A model generated the notes under the pieces. That model did not search any database. It saw nothing but the letters and a program-made list of their open reading frames with translations, and was not told the origin of the DNA. The position numbers and the translations under genes are program-made. Source: Chthonomonas sp. UBA1950 (GTDB lineage: Bacteria > Armatimonadota > Fimbriimonadia > Fimbriimonadales > Fimbriimonadaceae). Taken from it: a stretch of 64,000 nt of DNA. Location: contig DDEQ01000041.1 in assembly GCA_002336105.1 (NCBI GenBank), positions 598-64,597 on the forward strand. Direction: 5' to 3'. Numbering within the stretch: the stretch's first letter is position 1; each line of letters opens with the position of its first letter. Below, piece by piece: positions 26,059 through 34,544 of this stretch.

Positions 26059-27648
26059 ATGAGTCAGCACGTTAAGACTTCTAAGAGCGTCTATATCACT
26101 CTTGCCGCAGGCTTTGCCCTCGGAGCAGTTACCATCATTAGTATTTCTGGTGGTCAGGCCATTGGTCAATCTGGGAACTCTGACCGACAGAACTCTCGCC
26201 TGATATCGAGCAGCACGACGGAGAGCATGTCCGAACTGAAAAGTGAGGACGCATCCTATAAGGCACTCGCCCGATTTGTCGCGCCTGCCGTTGTAGATAT
26301 TCGAACAGAAGCAACCCGATCAGCCACCGCCGATGGAGCACGCATGCCAGAAGCTGTCGGCGAGGGTTCGGGCTTTGTGTTCAGAGCGGACGGCTACATC
26401 GTCACCAATGAGCATGTTGTGGGTGATGCCCAAACGGTTAAGGTCACGTTTTCAGACGGTCGAGAACTCACTGGAAAAGTAACGAAAGCCAATGACGCAA
26501 ACAGCGATATTGCCTTAGTCAAAGTGGATGCGAAAGACCTCCCAACCTTGTCCTTCGCAGACAGTAACCAAGTTGAGCCGGGCCAAATCGTGATGGCGGT
26601 AGGTGCTCCATTCGGTTTCAAAAACACGGTTACGGTTGGCCATGTTTCTGCACTAGGCAGAAATGACACCATCGGCCAAATAGGAAAGGAGCGCTATTAC
26701 TCCGACATGATTCAGACCGACGCAGCCATCAACATGGGCAACTCGGGCGGTCCGCTGGTCAATGTCGATGGCCAGGTCGTTGGTATTAACACTGCGATCT
26801 TCAGTCCTACGGGAACAAGCAATGGCATCGGATTCGCGATCCCTTCTAACCAGGCGAAGCTTATCACGGACATTCTGATAAGTAAGGGCAAACTTACGCG
26901 ATCGATGCTTGGGTTGGTTCCAGAAGATCTAAAGGAATTTCAGAAGAAGGACATGAACCTGCCTCAAGGCGGCGCAATCGTTCGAGAGGTAGTCGGCGAG
27001 CCAGCAACCAGCGCAGGATTCCAAAAGAATGACATCGTTACCAAGATTGGCTCGGTGCCGGTCCATAGTCAGATCGATCTTCGAAACGCGATGCTGAGAT
27101 ATGCTCCGGGTTCAGAAGTGAACATCGAATTTATTCGAGACGGTGCAAAGAAGACCAAGACTGTGAAGTTACTTGAATACAAGCTCCCGCGCGAACTCGC
27201 ACAACAGGTACCTGCAAAGGGATCAGACAAGCTACCTAACGGTCATCCACGTATCTTCGATATGGATCCGTTTAACGATCCTCAACTGAAGGGATTCCCG
27301 AATCTGAGGGACGACGACGATTCGAGCAACGTGCCTCAGCTCCGAGAAGGACAAGCTCAGCTTGGTGTGCAAGTTGTCGATATTAACGACCAGATTCGAA
27401 CGCAGTTCCACATCCCTGCAAATGTCAAAGGAGCTGTTGTGATGAACGTGACTGGATCGGTCGCTTCTCGACTGCGATTACAGCCTGGCGACGTCATCAC
27501 GGCGCTCGGCGACAAGCAGATCACGAATGCTCAAGAACTGGCAAACGCAATGAAAGGCGTGAATTGGGGCTCTCGGAAGCGAATCAAGTTCGCCCGATTT
27601 GGAAGTGGCTCTCAGTTCTCGATGGACACCATCGTCACTTTCCGATAA
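26059..27648 (+). CDS. HtrA/DegP-type serine protease with two PDZ domains
   Basis: This periplasmic quality-control protease has 529 residues. An N-terminal membrane anchor or uncleaved signal (residues 11-33) precedes the trypsin-like domain with His119 (TNEHVVG), Asp150 (NSDIALV) and Ser229 (GNSGGPL). A PDZ domain follows (about 282-370; GGAIVREVVGEPATSAGFQKNDIV split around the ligand loop). An insertion rich in Asp/Pro (about 380-420) leads to a second PDZ (about 430-525). This is the full DegP layout. As the last gene of the stress operon it is the expected target of the sigma factor. Confidence 0.95.
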   Translation: MSQHVKTSKSVYITLAAGFALGAVTIISISGGQAIGQSGNSDRQNSRLISSSTTESMSELKSEDASYKALARFVAPAVVDIRTEATRSATADGARMPEAVGEGSGFVFRADGYIVTNEHVVGDAQTVKVTFSDGRELTGKVTKANDANSDIALVKVDAKDLPTLSFADSNQVEPGQIVMAVGAPFGFKNTVTVGHVSALGRNDTIGQIGKERYYSDMIQTDAAINMGNSGGPLVNVDGQVVGINTAIFSPTGTSNGIGFAIPSNQAKLITDILISKGKLTRSMLGLVPEDLKEFQKKDMNLPQGGAIVREVVGEPATSAGFQKNDIVTKIGSVPVHSQIDLRNAMLRYAPGSEVNIEFIRDGAKKTKTVKLLEYKLPRELAQQVPAKGSDKLPNGHPRIFDMDPFNDPQLKGFPNLRDDDDSSNVPQLREGQAQLGVQVVDINDQIRTQFHIPANVKGAVVMNVTGSVASRLRLQPGDVITALGDKQITNAQELANAMKGVNWGSRKRIKFARFGSGSQFSMDTIVTFR

Positions 27649-27668
27649 GGCTTAACTTCCTCTCTCCT

Positions 27669-27707
27669 GCCCCCACTTTGTCGAAAGATAAAGCGGGGGC
27701 TTTTTTT
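27669..27707 (+). terminator. Rho-independent terminator of the envelope-stress operon
   Basis: GCCCCC-A-CTTT (27669-27679) pairs with AAAG-C-GGGGGC (27690-27700), followed by seven T residues (27701-27707). The loop is GTCGAAAGAT. It ends 6 bp before the convergent GH20 gene. Confidence 0.92.
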
Positions 27708-27712
27708 AGCTG

Positions 27713-29218
27713 TTAGGGTCGGCGGTAGTTCACATCAAGCACGTCCAGACGAGAAAGATGGTGTTCAAGTCGTTCAGCGAACTCTTCGTAGTCTTTCGCG
27801 CCAAGTGTCCAATAGACCTCAGAAAGAGCTGAGAGACGCGGAAAAGCCATGTATTCAACATGCTTAGGGTTTGGCATGTATTCAGTCCAAAGTTGAGCTT
27901 GTGAACCGAGAACGTGCTTAGCCTCTTCCTCGTTTAGTTCAGAAGGAATCGGTTCATAGTCGTAGCATTTGGCGATGTCAGTAAATCCGCCAATTGCCAC
28001 GGGTTCAGTCTCCTTTGGTCCCTGATAATGATCTAGATAGGTGTGTGAACCTGGTGTCATCACAACATCGTGTCCAGCCTTTGCGGCTGCGATACCACCT
28101 TCCTCGCCGCGCCAAGACATGACTGTCGCACCAGGAGCGAGCCCACCTTCGAGGATTTCATCCCATCCGACTAGCCTTCTTCCTTTCTCAGCTAGGTATT
28201 GGTCTATTTGCCGAATGAACCAGCTTTGAAGTTCTTCCTCATCATTCAATCCTCGTTCTTTCATTAACTCCTGGGCACGCGGGCTTTCCTTCCATTCCTT
28301 CTTTGGACATTCGTCACCGCCGATGTGGATGAATTGGCTAGGGAAAAGCTCAAGCACCTCATCCAGGACATCCTTTAGGAATGAAATGGTCGAATCTTCG
28401 ACGTTATAAACTTCCTCGATGACACCCCATTTCGTTCCAACCTCTAGCATGACGCCTGAGTTTCCAAGTTCGGGATAAGACGCTATAGCGGCTCGCGCGT
28501 GTCCTGGCATTTCAATTTCTGGGATAACCGTGATGAATCGGCTCTTCGCATAGGCAACGATCTCTCTCACATCATCCTGCGTGTAATAGCCGCCATGTGG
28601 CTTCCCGTCGAAAGCTTGGTCATTATAGTGACCAACCATCGTTTCCTTTCTCCATGCTCCGATTTGAGTAAGTTTAGGATATTTCTTTATCTCAATTCGC
28701 CAGCCCTGATCTTCTGTAAGGTGCCAGTGAAAGGTGTTGAGTTTGTGGAGCGCAAGAAGATCGATAAACTTGAGAACGAATTCTTTGGGCATGAAGTGTC
28801 GAGCGACGTCGAGATGGGCTCCTCTCCACTTGAATCGAGGTTCATCAACGATCTCTAGAGTCGGAATGTGCCATGGTTCGCAATCAATAGTGGCCTTTCT
28901 GTATATGTTTGGAGGCAAGAGTTGCAGAAAAGATTGAACTCCCCAAAATAGGCCCTGAACTGATGGAGCGAGGATGACGGCTTCTCCGGGAAAAATGTTG
29001 AGTCTGTAACCTTCGGTATCTAGCTCGATGCTTCGATCTAGTCGTAATCGAACAATCGTGCTGGTGTGACCTTTGGGAGCTCTTAAAAGTTTCGATGTGA
29101 GGTAGTCGGCGACATCATCCGCCTCGCGCTCACAATAAACCTTGGTGGAGCTATCGACGGTGAACGAGCCATCAAGGATGTGTACCGACTTTGGCTTTGG
29201 AACGATCGACACTGACAT
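27713..29218 (-). CDS. Beta-N-acetylhexosaminidase, GH20
   Basis: GH20 enzymes release terminal N-acetylhexosamine by substrate-assisted catalysis. The 501-residue protein has the N-terminal GH20b-type domain (residues 1-120), then the barrel with FHWHLTEDQGWR (164-174), VIPEIEMPGHARA and the catalytic pair in HIGGDE (Asp302, Glu303). The tryptophan-rich end motif LWTEYM that lines the pocket is present. There is no signal peptide, so it acts on imported chitin or murein fragments in the cytoplasm. TATAAT 6 nt before ATG 29218 and no ribosome site suggest a leaderless transcript. Confidence 0.95.
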   Translation of the reverse strand: MSVSIVPKPKSVHILDGSFTVDSSTKVYCEREADDVADYLTSKLLRAPKGHTSTIVRLRLDRSIELDTEGYRLNIFPGEAVILAPSVQGLFWGVQSFLQLLPPNIYRKATIDCEPWHIPTLEIVDEPRFKWRGAHLDVARHFMPKEFVLKFIDLLALHKLNTFHWHLTEDQGWRIEIKKYPKLTQIGAWRKETMVGHYNDQAFDGKPHGGYYTQDDVREIVAYAKSRFITVIPEIEMPGHARAAIASYPELGNSGVMLEVGTKWGVIEEVYNVEDSTISFLKDVLDEVLELFPSQFIHIGGDECPKKEWKESPRAQELMKERGLNDEEELQSWFIRQIDQYLAEKGRRLVGWDEILEGGLAPGATVMSWRGEEGGIAAAKAGHDVVMTPGSHTYLDHYQGPKETEPVAIGGFTDIAKCYDYEPIPSELNEEEAKHVLGSQAQLWTEYMPNPKHVEYMAFPRLSALSEVYWTLGAKDYEEFAERLEHHLSRLDVLDVNYRRP

Positions 29219-29224
29219 GAACAG

Positions 29225-29230
29225 ATTATA
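29225..29230 (-). promoter_or_regulatory. -10 box of the GH20 gene
   Basis: A perfect TATAAT on the minus strand is separated from the ATG at 29218 by CTGTTC only (6 nt). This implies transcription starting at or next to the start codon. Confidence 0.5.
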
Positions 29231-29246
29231 GGTGTTTCCATCCGGC

Positions 29247-29957
29247 TTAATCGCTCTGAATTACGATAACGGATCTTGGATCGTAGTTGCCTTCCTCAAG
29301 CCCTACAGCGGTAAGTGGTCCTGAATGTCCAGCGCCAGTGTCAACCGCGATTCGATTGTGCAAAATCGACGGGAGCTGACTACTGGTTGGCGTATGTCCA
29401 TGCACAACAATTGATCCATAGTCACCTTGATATTGCAGAAACGGATCGCGTATCCAAAGCCTTGGATCTTCATCTTCTAGCCACAAGATCCCTGGCGGAA
29501 CAAGGCCAGCATGAACGAAGATGTAGGGGCCGCGTTGATATTCCAACAGTGTCGATTCGAGGAAATCCCAATGGGATTGCGGAACCTCTAGCCACCAAGT
29601 TCGGATGTCTCCGTAGGAGGCAATAGTCATTCTCCCTCCGTAGCTGAGCCACCACTGAATATCGTGGACCGTTAGGTTACAACTTGGATCACGGCTCATG
29701 ACCGCTCCGGTGTCGATCATGCCCTGATCGTGGTTTCCCCTCAAAAAGATGGTGTTGGGCCGATGTTGTCTGATTTCGATGAGGCGTTCGATCACTCCAC
29801 AGCTATCCGGACCCCTGTCGACATAGTCGCCGAGGAAGATGAGTTGATCTTGAGGCGCGAGGCGAAGTTGGGCAAGAAGGCCATCGAGCTTTTGGAGTGC
29901 ACCGTGGATATCGCCAATTGCGAACAACACAGTTACATCATAGGCCAAACGGCCCAC
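29247..29957 (-). CDS. Metallophosphoesterase, serine/threonine phosphatase or diadenosine-tetraphosphatase type
   Basis: The 236-residue protein has the calcineurin-like signature GDIHG (16-20), GDYVDRGPDS, GNHDQ and later VHAG and VHGHT, which hold two metal ions. The family includes PrpA/PP1-like protein phosphatases and ApaH. Without the extra ApaH-specific regions, a protein phosphatase role is a little more likely. The start is GTG 29957, with TAATAT 8 nt upstream on the minus strand and no Shine-Dalgarno, again leaderless-looking. It lies 28 bp upstream of the GH20 gene. Confidence 0.85.
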   Translation of the reverse strand: MGRLAYDVTVLFAIGDIHGALQKLDGLLAQLRLAPQDQLIFLGDYVDRGPDSCGVIERLIEIRQHRPNTIFLRGNHDQGMIDTGAVMSRDPSCNLTVHDIQWWLSYGGRMTIASYGDIRTWWLEVPQSHWDFLESTLLEYQRGPYIFVHAGLVPPGILWLEDEDPRLWIRDPFLQYQGDYGSIVVHGHTPTSSQLPSILHNRIAVDTGAGHSGPLTAVGLEEGNYDPRSVIVIQSD

Positions 29958-30071
29958 AATAGTTGATATTAACGAACGCGCTTCAGGGTTCAGACGTTAG
30001 GACTCATTGGATAGAGAACGAAACACCTCGAATCCAAGACGCAACCTCAACCCAATCCAACCCAGCATAGA

Positions 30072-30090
30072 CCCCGGCGATAGGCCGGGG
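30072..30090 (-). terminator. GC-rich hairpin after the small exported protein gene
   Basis: CCCCGGC (30072-30078) pairs with GCCGGGG (30084-30090) around GATAG. It stands about 25 nt after the stop of the gene at 30114-30404. The T-richer flank is on the plus strand (TTCTGTGCTT), so direction is uncertain. Confidence 0.5.
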
Positions 30091-30113
30091 TTCTGTGCTT
30101 ATCAGCTCGGGTT

Positions 30114-30404
30114 TTAGCGAGAAAGTCGGCGAATGGCGTCTCTTGTCATGACGTTTAGGAGCGGTTGCTCGACAACAACATGATCTCCGACCGAATATTC
30201 AGCCACATGGCCGAATCGAGTGTGAGCTGCTGATAGCTTGACGGTATAAGTCATGCCATCGCGCGAAAGAACGAGCGTATCCTCAATTCGATCTCCTAGA
30301 CGACCGGCAAATGAAACGAAACGATGAACATCAACCACCTTGTACTCGACGGTTGGGGGAGTGGCGAGAAGTGTAGAAGCGACGAGGGGCAGGATGTAAA
30401 GCAT
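30114..30404 (-). CDS. Small exported protein of unknown function
   Basis: The 96-residue product begins with a short signal-like stretch (YILPLVASTLLATPP). It continues as a compact beta-rich domain (YKVVDVHRFVSFAGRLGD, GMTYTVKLSAAHTRFGHV, YSVGDHVVVEQPLLN), resembling an OB-like or SH3-like barrel. I do not recognise a family. AAGG 9 nt before ATG 30404 supports the start. It lies downstream of lpxC in the same direction (68 bp gap), so it may be the last gene of the envelope cluster. Confidence 0.6.
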   Translation of the reverse strand: MLYILPLVASTLLATPPTVEYKVVDVHRFVSFAGRLGDRIEDTLVLSRDGMTYTVKLSAAHTRFGHVAEYSVGDHVVVEQPLLNVMTRDAIRRLSR

Positions 30405-30472
30405 GTCTATATCCTATGCAAGGTCGGTGCCATTAATAGCCCCTTTCAAAAGAATCTGGTGAAGTTACCGGC

Positions 30473-31273
30473 CTAGCCCCAAACGCCTTTCGCAATCAGG
30501 GCTGCTGCTTTCACATTCGCTCTGTGACCGCTTCGCTCTGCGACAACATCCAGTGCGCGAATAGGAACCCCCGACAGGAACAGATCGCCGATTAGGTCAA
30601 GCAACTTGTGTCTAGCAGGTTCATCCTCAAACCGAGGCTCGTTTCGATATCCTTCGAATCCTAAGATAAGTGCAGAATCCTCATCAAGGCCTTGCCCCAA
30701 GCCATGCTGTATGAGCATAGGGATTTCTTCGCTCAAGGCAAAAGTGCGTGAAGGGGCGATCTGAGCTATATAATCATCCACAACGTTCAGAGCTTCAAAC
30801 GTTTGAACGTTCGGCCACCTCGCGCCAAGATCATAGGTGTAACGCCAATGACCGTGACCTTTTGCCGCGGCAATCTTGATCAGATCTTCTTGCAAGAAGG
30901 CCCGCTGATACAGATCCGGCACTTCGTATTCGCCGAGGTCTTTGAGGCCGCCGTTCAATATCTCCTTGACGAATGGTTCAGAGCTACCATCCATTCCTGG
31001 AACCTCTGGAGCATCCACCTCGATCTCAAGAGCACTGATCTCTAGGCCAGCAAGAGCGCTTAAGATGTGCTCGACTGTACCAACCGATCCAAGCTTTGTG
31101 CTTCGAGTTGTATCGGTAACATTTTCTGCCTTAGCTTCGGTCCTCTCCGTTCCAAATCGAAAGAAAACCCCGGCCTCGGCAGGGTGAAGAGTCATCTTTA
31201 CTGGAACACCGGTGTGAAGACCTTTGCCCTCAAACTGTATTGGGTTGGTGATGGTGCGTCGAGTAAATGTCAT
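30473..31273 (-). CDS. lpxC: UDP-3-O-acyl-N-acetylglucosamine deacetylase
   Basis: LpxC catalyses the committed step of lipid A synthesis. The 266-residue protein has the zinc ligands VEHILSAL and RHKLLDLIGDL, and the catalytic-loop SGHRAN near the end. GKGLHTGVPVKMTLHPA at the N-terminus is the family start. At 266 residues it is slightly short (usual about 300), with a trimmed C-terminus. Its ATG overlaps the lpxD stop by 4 nt, so the two are translationally coupled. It supports an outer membrane with lipid A in this organism. Confidence 0.95.
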   Translation of the reverse strand: MTFTRRTITNPIQFEGKGLHTGVPVKMTLHPAEAGVFFRFGTERTEAKAENVTDTTRSTKLGSVGTVEHILSALAGLEISALEIEVDAPEVPGMDGSSEPFVKEILNGGLKDLGEYEVPDLYQRAFLQEDLIKIAAAKGHGHWRYTYDLGARWPNVQTFEALNVVDDYIAQIAPSRTFALSEEIPMLIQHGLGQGLDEDSALILGFEGYRNEPRFEDEPARHKLLDLIGDLFLSGVPIRALDVVAERSGHRANVKAAALIAKGVWG

Positions 31274-32310
31274 GACTGCTTCTCTAGTTCTGCGATCCTT
31301 CTTTCTAGTTGCCTTAGCTTATCCGCCATGTCAGGTAACTTGCGCGAAAGGACGTTCACTTTCAGAGCTTCTCCAAAGGGAATTGCAGGCGTTCCCCAGT
31401 AAGGGCCTGCTGTAAGCAAATCTTTGGTGACACCAGTCCTGCCGCCCATGATAACGTCATTGCCTACGGTGACATGGTCGGAAGTGGCTGCTTGTCCACC
31501 TATCACGACTCTGTCGCCAATCGTTGTGCTTCCACTGATTCCCACCTGACTCGCGATTACCGTGTGTTTCCCGATCCTCACGTTGTGCGCGACCTGGACA
31601 AGGTTATCGAACTTCGTTCCTGTATCGACGAAGGTTGTGCCAGCCGTTGCTCGGTCAATCGTTGTGTTCGCACCGACTTCAACGTACCTTTCCAGCGTCA
31701 CTGAGCCCACTTGAGGAACTTTCATCTGCTCGCTGCCCGTCCATACGAACCCGAAACCATCTGCTCCGAGAACAGCTCCAGCGTGAATCACACATGAGGG
31801 CCCAAGCTTGATGTCTTGGTAAAGCACGGCGTGAGGGTAAATCGTGGTCCCTTCACCTAAGTCGCAACCGGCGCCAATGTAGGCAAATGGATAGACTCGT
31901 ACCTTCGCACCAATTTTTGCGTGCTTCTCAACGACGGCATAGGGGCCGATGGAAGCGGTCGGATCAACATCTGCTTCGGGGCTAACGCAAGCCAAAGGGT
32001 GAATGCCTGCCTCGATAGGAAGTGGAACGACGCAAAGAGCTAAGAACTTGCCGAAAGCCTCGCGCGGTCTCGCTACGCGAATACATGGCTTCGCCGTCTC
32101 GCGCATCGATTCTGAAATGATTACTGCTCCAATTGAACTCGCTTCGATAGCTGCTAGGAACTCCTCTTTCTCGGCAAAACCGAGACTATCTGGTTCGGAT
32201 GAGTGCATCGAAGCGGCGCGACGAATGGGCAGATCTTGAGGTCCCTGAGTTGTGCCACCAAGGATCTGGGCCAACTCGGCTAAGGTCCAAGTTTTAAGTT
32301 CTTTCTCCAT
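31270..32310 (-). CDS. lpxD: UDP-3-O-acylglucosamine N-acyltransferase
   Basis: LpxD adds the N-linked acyl chain in lipid A synthesis. The 346-residue protein has an N-terminal uridine-binding domain (residues 1-105) and a left-handed beta-helix of hexapeptide repeats (about 110-300; IGPYAVVEKHAKIGAKVRV, then VIHAGAVLGADGFGFVW). A C-terminal coiled-coil helix (KLPDMADKLRQLERRIAELE) follows. The catalytic His lies in VQVAHNVRIG. It precedes lpxC in the operon. Its first 31 nt overlap the upstream lipoprotein gene in another frame. Confidence 0.95.
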   Translation of the reverse strand: MEKELKTWTLAELAQILGGTTQGPQDLPIRRAASMHSSEPDSLGFAEKEEFLAAIEASSIGAVIISESMRETAKPCIRVARPREAFGKFLALCVVPLPIEAGIHPLACVSPEADVDPTASIGPYAVVEKHAKIGAKVRVYPFAYIGAGCDLGEGTTIYPHAVLYQDIKLGPSCVIHAGAVLGADGFGFVWTGSEQMKVPQVGSVTLERYVEVGANTTIDRATAGTTFVDTGTKFDNLVQVAHNVRIGKHTVIASQVGISGSTTIGDRVVIGGQAATSDHVTVGNDVIMGGRTGVTKDLLTAGPYWGTPAIPFGEALKVNVLSRKLPDMADKLRQLERRIAELEKQS

Positions 32311-33287
32311 CTAATGAACTCTTTCGTGGCGTCACGGCCATCAGATCGTCGCTTAGCAAGCTCATATCCGTTGACTTTTGACCATATGAGAAGCTGTTTA
32401 TTCAGCAACTCAAGCCGCCCTTCTGGCGACAAGGACCACATCCTTGACTGTACCTTGGGAGGAGCCGGGAGCTTCTCCGATTCTGGCAGGACGATCTTCT
32501 TCTCGGGTATCGCTGGAAACGAAATTGGCTCGTTGGATGTCATGCGCAAGCCGAGTTCTGCTGGCTTGAGTTTCACCTGACTTTCGGCCTCTTTGATGGC
32601 TTGAGCTCTGAGTTCGTCTGCCATTTTTGCGATCCGAAGCAATGCTTCTGTCTGTTCTTGATTCGCCTCAGACTCAGCTTTATCAAGGAGCGACTGAACA
32701 TCCTTTTTATAATCTAAATCAAAATTCCTTAACTTATCTCGAAGTTGCTTTGCTTCATTGAGTCTTTGTACTGCGACGGGTCTCGTGCTCTCGTCGGGTT
32801 TTAGGAGACTGTCCGGGTCTGGGTCTGGCCATCCCACCAAGAAGGCAAGTCGAATCATAACTGGGCAACGTGCCTCTGCATAGATTTCAAATCGCTGTCG
32901 GATTTGTGGATTGACACTCTCGTATGCCGAACGATAGGTATCCCCTAATCGCTTGCGTTCGTCTTTGGCAAATTTCTGTGCCAGTCTGTCATAGAACGAC
33001 AGAAGTTGCCTCGTAAGGGACTGCGAAGCTTTGCGTTGAGCTTCAAGGATCTCATCGGTAACACTTGCCCCTCCTTCGTTGGCAGGTCCGTAAAGAGTCT
33101 CCGCCTGTTTTGCAGGAAGTATGATTGTCTTTGCCGGTAGACGTGTCGGCAAAGGCATTCCTGGCACATTTGTGTTCACGACCTGGGAGCGGAAAACCGA
33201 GTCGATGTCCACCCAAACTTTTGAAGGCTCGCTATGACGACAGGAGAGGCACAATAGCACCGATCCGATTGTAGCGAGCCTCTTCAC
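32280..33287 (-). CDS. Lipoprotein of unknown function with coiled-coil segments
   Basis: The 335-residue protein begins with a lipoprotein signal (RLATIGSVLLCLSC, lipobox Cys at residue 16). Much of it is charged and alpha-helical, with likely coiled coils at about 80-125 and 175-245. I do not recognise a family. Lying between the Skp-like gene and lpxD, it probably serves the outer membrane, perhaps as a periplasmic chaperone or scaffold. Start GTG 33287 comes 5 bp after the Skp-like stop, and its end overlaps lpxD by 31 nt, so it is part of the operon. Confidence 0.7.
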   Translation of the reverse strand: MKRLATIGSVLLCLSCRHSEPSKVWVDIDSVFRSQVVNTNVPGMPLPTRLPAKTIILPAKQAETLYGPANEGGASVTDEILEAQRKASQSLTRQLLSFYDRLAQKFAKDERKRLGDTYRSAYESVNPQIRQRFEIYAEARCPVMIRLAFLVGWPDPDPDSLLKPDESTRPVAVQRLNEAKQLRDKLRNFDLDYKKDVQSLLDKAESEANQEQTEALLRIAKMADELRAQAIKEAESQVKLKPAELGLRMTSNEPISFPAIPEKKIVLPESEKLPAPPKVQSRMWSLSPEGRLELLNKQLLIWSKVNGYELAKRRSDGRDATKEFIRWRKNLKLGP

Positions 33288-33292
33288 AAGAT

Positions 33293-33931
33293 TTACTTCT
33301 TAGCGTTCATCGATGCAAGCGCTGCATCTGTGATGTCATTGGCACCGTAGGGAGCGATACTTGATTCAAGTACGACCGTGTAACCCTGCGCCTTTGCAAC
33401 ATCCTGAATGGAAGCTCTCGCCCGCTCGATGCTAGTGAGTTTCTGCTTCTCCATCCACGAGTCCATATCAGCCGTAAACTCGCGAACCCATCGTTGACCG
33501 AGGTCATTCATCTTTTGGGCTCGGTCGGCATATTCCTGAACGAGAGTCCGCTCTTCAGGTGTCATGTTCGCTTTGGTTGCGAGTTCGGTCCACTTCTTGT
33601 TGGCGGCAACGACATTCGCCTTTAAGCTGTCTAGTTCAGCTTTCTCTTCGGCGGATTGCGTTGGCTTGAGACTAAGATCGCGCAATCGAGTCGCTTGCTC
33701 AAAGGTCAACACGCGGTTTGTATCAATGAACTCCAAGACTGACTCACGGGCTTGTCGCATTGTGGTGTACTGCTCTTTTACAGACTTTCCGAAATCGCTC
33801 TGATCAACGATCCTCGTAATGTCAGCGACGCCAGTTTTTTCCGCCGCGCCTTGAAAGCCGCCAGCCAATACCAGAATGATGGTGGCTGCAAAGAAGACCC
33901 AGCCAAGTTGCAAAAATCGTGAACTGCTCAT
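33293..33931 (-). CDS. OmpH/Skp-like periplasmic chaperone
   Basis: The 212-residue protein has an N-terminal signal or anchor (LQLGWVFFAATIILVLAGGF). A mature region follows that starts GVADITRIVDQSDFGKSVKE, a variant of the Skp start (a strand followed by a self-dimerisation segment), then long charged helices (about 60-175) and a closing VVLESSIAPYGANDITDAAL strand typical of Skp/OmpH. Skp holds unfolded outer-membrane proteins in the periplasm, and it is often found upstream of lpxD as here. An in-frame ATG at 33964 is possible. Confidence 0.8.
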   Translation of the reverse strand: MSSSRFLQLGWVFFAATIILVLAGGFQGAAEKTGVADITRIVDQSDFGKSVKEQYTTMRQARESVLEFIDTNRVLTFEQATRLRDLSLKPTQSAEEKAELDSLKANVVAANKKWTELATKANMTPEERTLVQEYADRAQKMNDLGQRWVREFTADMDSWMEKQKLTSIERARASIQDVAKAQGYTVVLESSIAPYGANDITDAALASMNAKK

Positions 33932-33974
33932 GATGTTTGTGCCCGTCGAGCGCGCACTATCCATTCTGACGGCT

Positions 33975-34415
33975 CTACGAGGATTTCGTTTGCTTTGTCT
34001 TTGGTTGAAGTGTGCTAATCGCTGTATTTACTTGCTTGCGCAGACCCGAAAAGTCCACTTCATTCATGCCAGTCAGAGCCATGATCATATCTGGCTGTAG
34101 TAAAGCGATCAAGTCTAGACTCTGTCTGATGCGCCAAAACTCCTCGAGAAGAACCTTCTTGCGTTGCAATGATTGAGGTGTCGTTTCACTTTGGAGCGAC
34201 TTGAGCGCAGTCTCCGCTCGCTTTCGAGCCGAGGCATAGTAGGGCCGGTATTGCTTCACAAGCTTCTCGGCGTATGGCCGCCCCTGCTTGTTGATCTGAT
34301 CCCAAGACTTAGAGAGCGCTGTTGCCGCTTGCTGCATAGACTTGGTCCAGCTAGAGATCTGAGCCGTAGATGCAGCCGTCACAGCAACACAAAAGCATAT
34401 GAAGGCGACTCGCAT
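33975..34415 (-). CDS. Exported helical protein of unknown function
   Basis: The 146-residue protein has a signal peptide (RVAFICFCVAVTAASTAQ) and a mature part that is nearly all alpha-helical, rich in Lys, Gln and Ser. No family recognised. It lies 43 bp upstream of the Skp-like gene and likely opens the envelope operon. CATAAT (34422-34427) stands 6 nt before its ATG and there is no ribosome site, so it is another leaderless candidate. Confidence 0.65.
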   Translation of the reverse strand: MRVAFICFCVAVTAASTAQISSWTKSMQQAATALSKSWDQINKQGRPYAEKLVKQYRPYYASARKRAETALKSLQSETTPQSLQRKKVLLEEFWRIRQSLDLIALLQPDMIMALTGMNEVDFSGLRKQVNTAISTLQPKTKQTKSS

Positions 34416-34544
34416 ACATCAATTATGCTTTGAAAGACGGTTTTACAAAAGATCCGCAGAATGGAATAAATGGTCTCATGTCTGGTAAATAGTAGACAAT
34501 AATATACTAATATTGAACGGTCGATAGATGATCGCGAGTTGTTG

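Noticed and set aside
34416..34544. SOS (LexA) box upstream of the ImuB-DnaE2 cassette
   Set aside because: A GAAC half-site is present near 34515, but no matching GTTC at the right distance was found.
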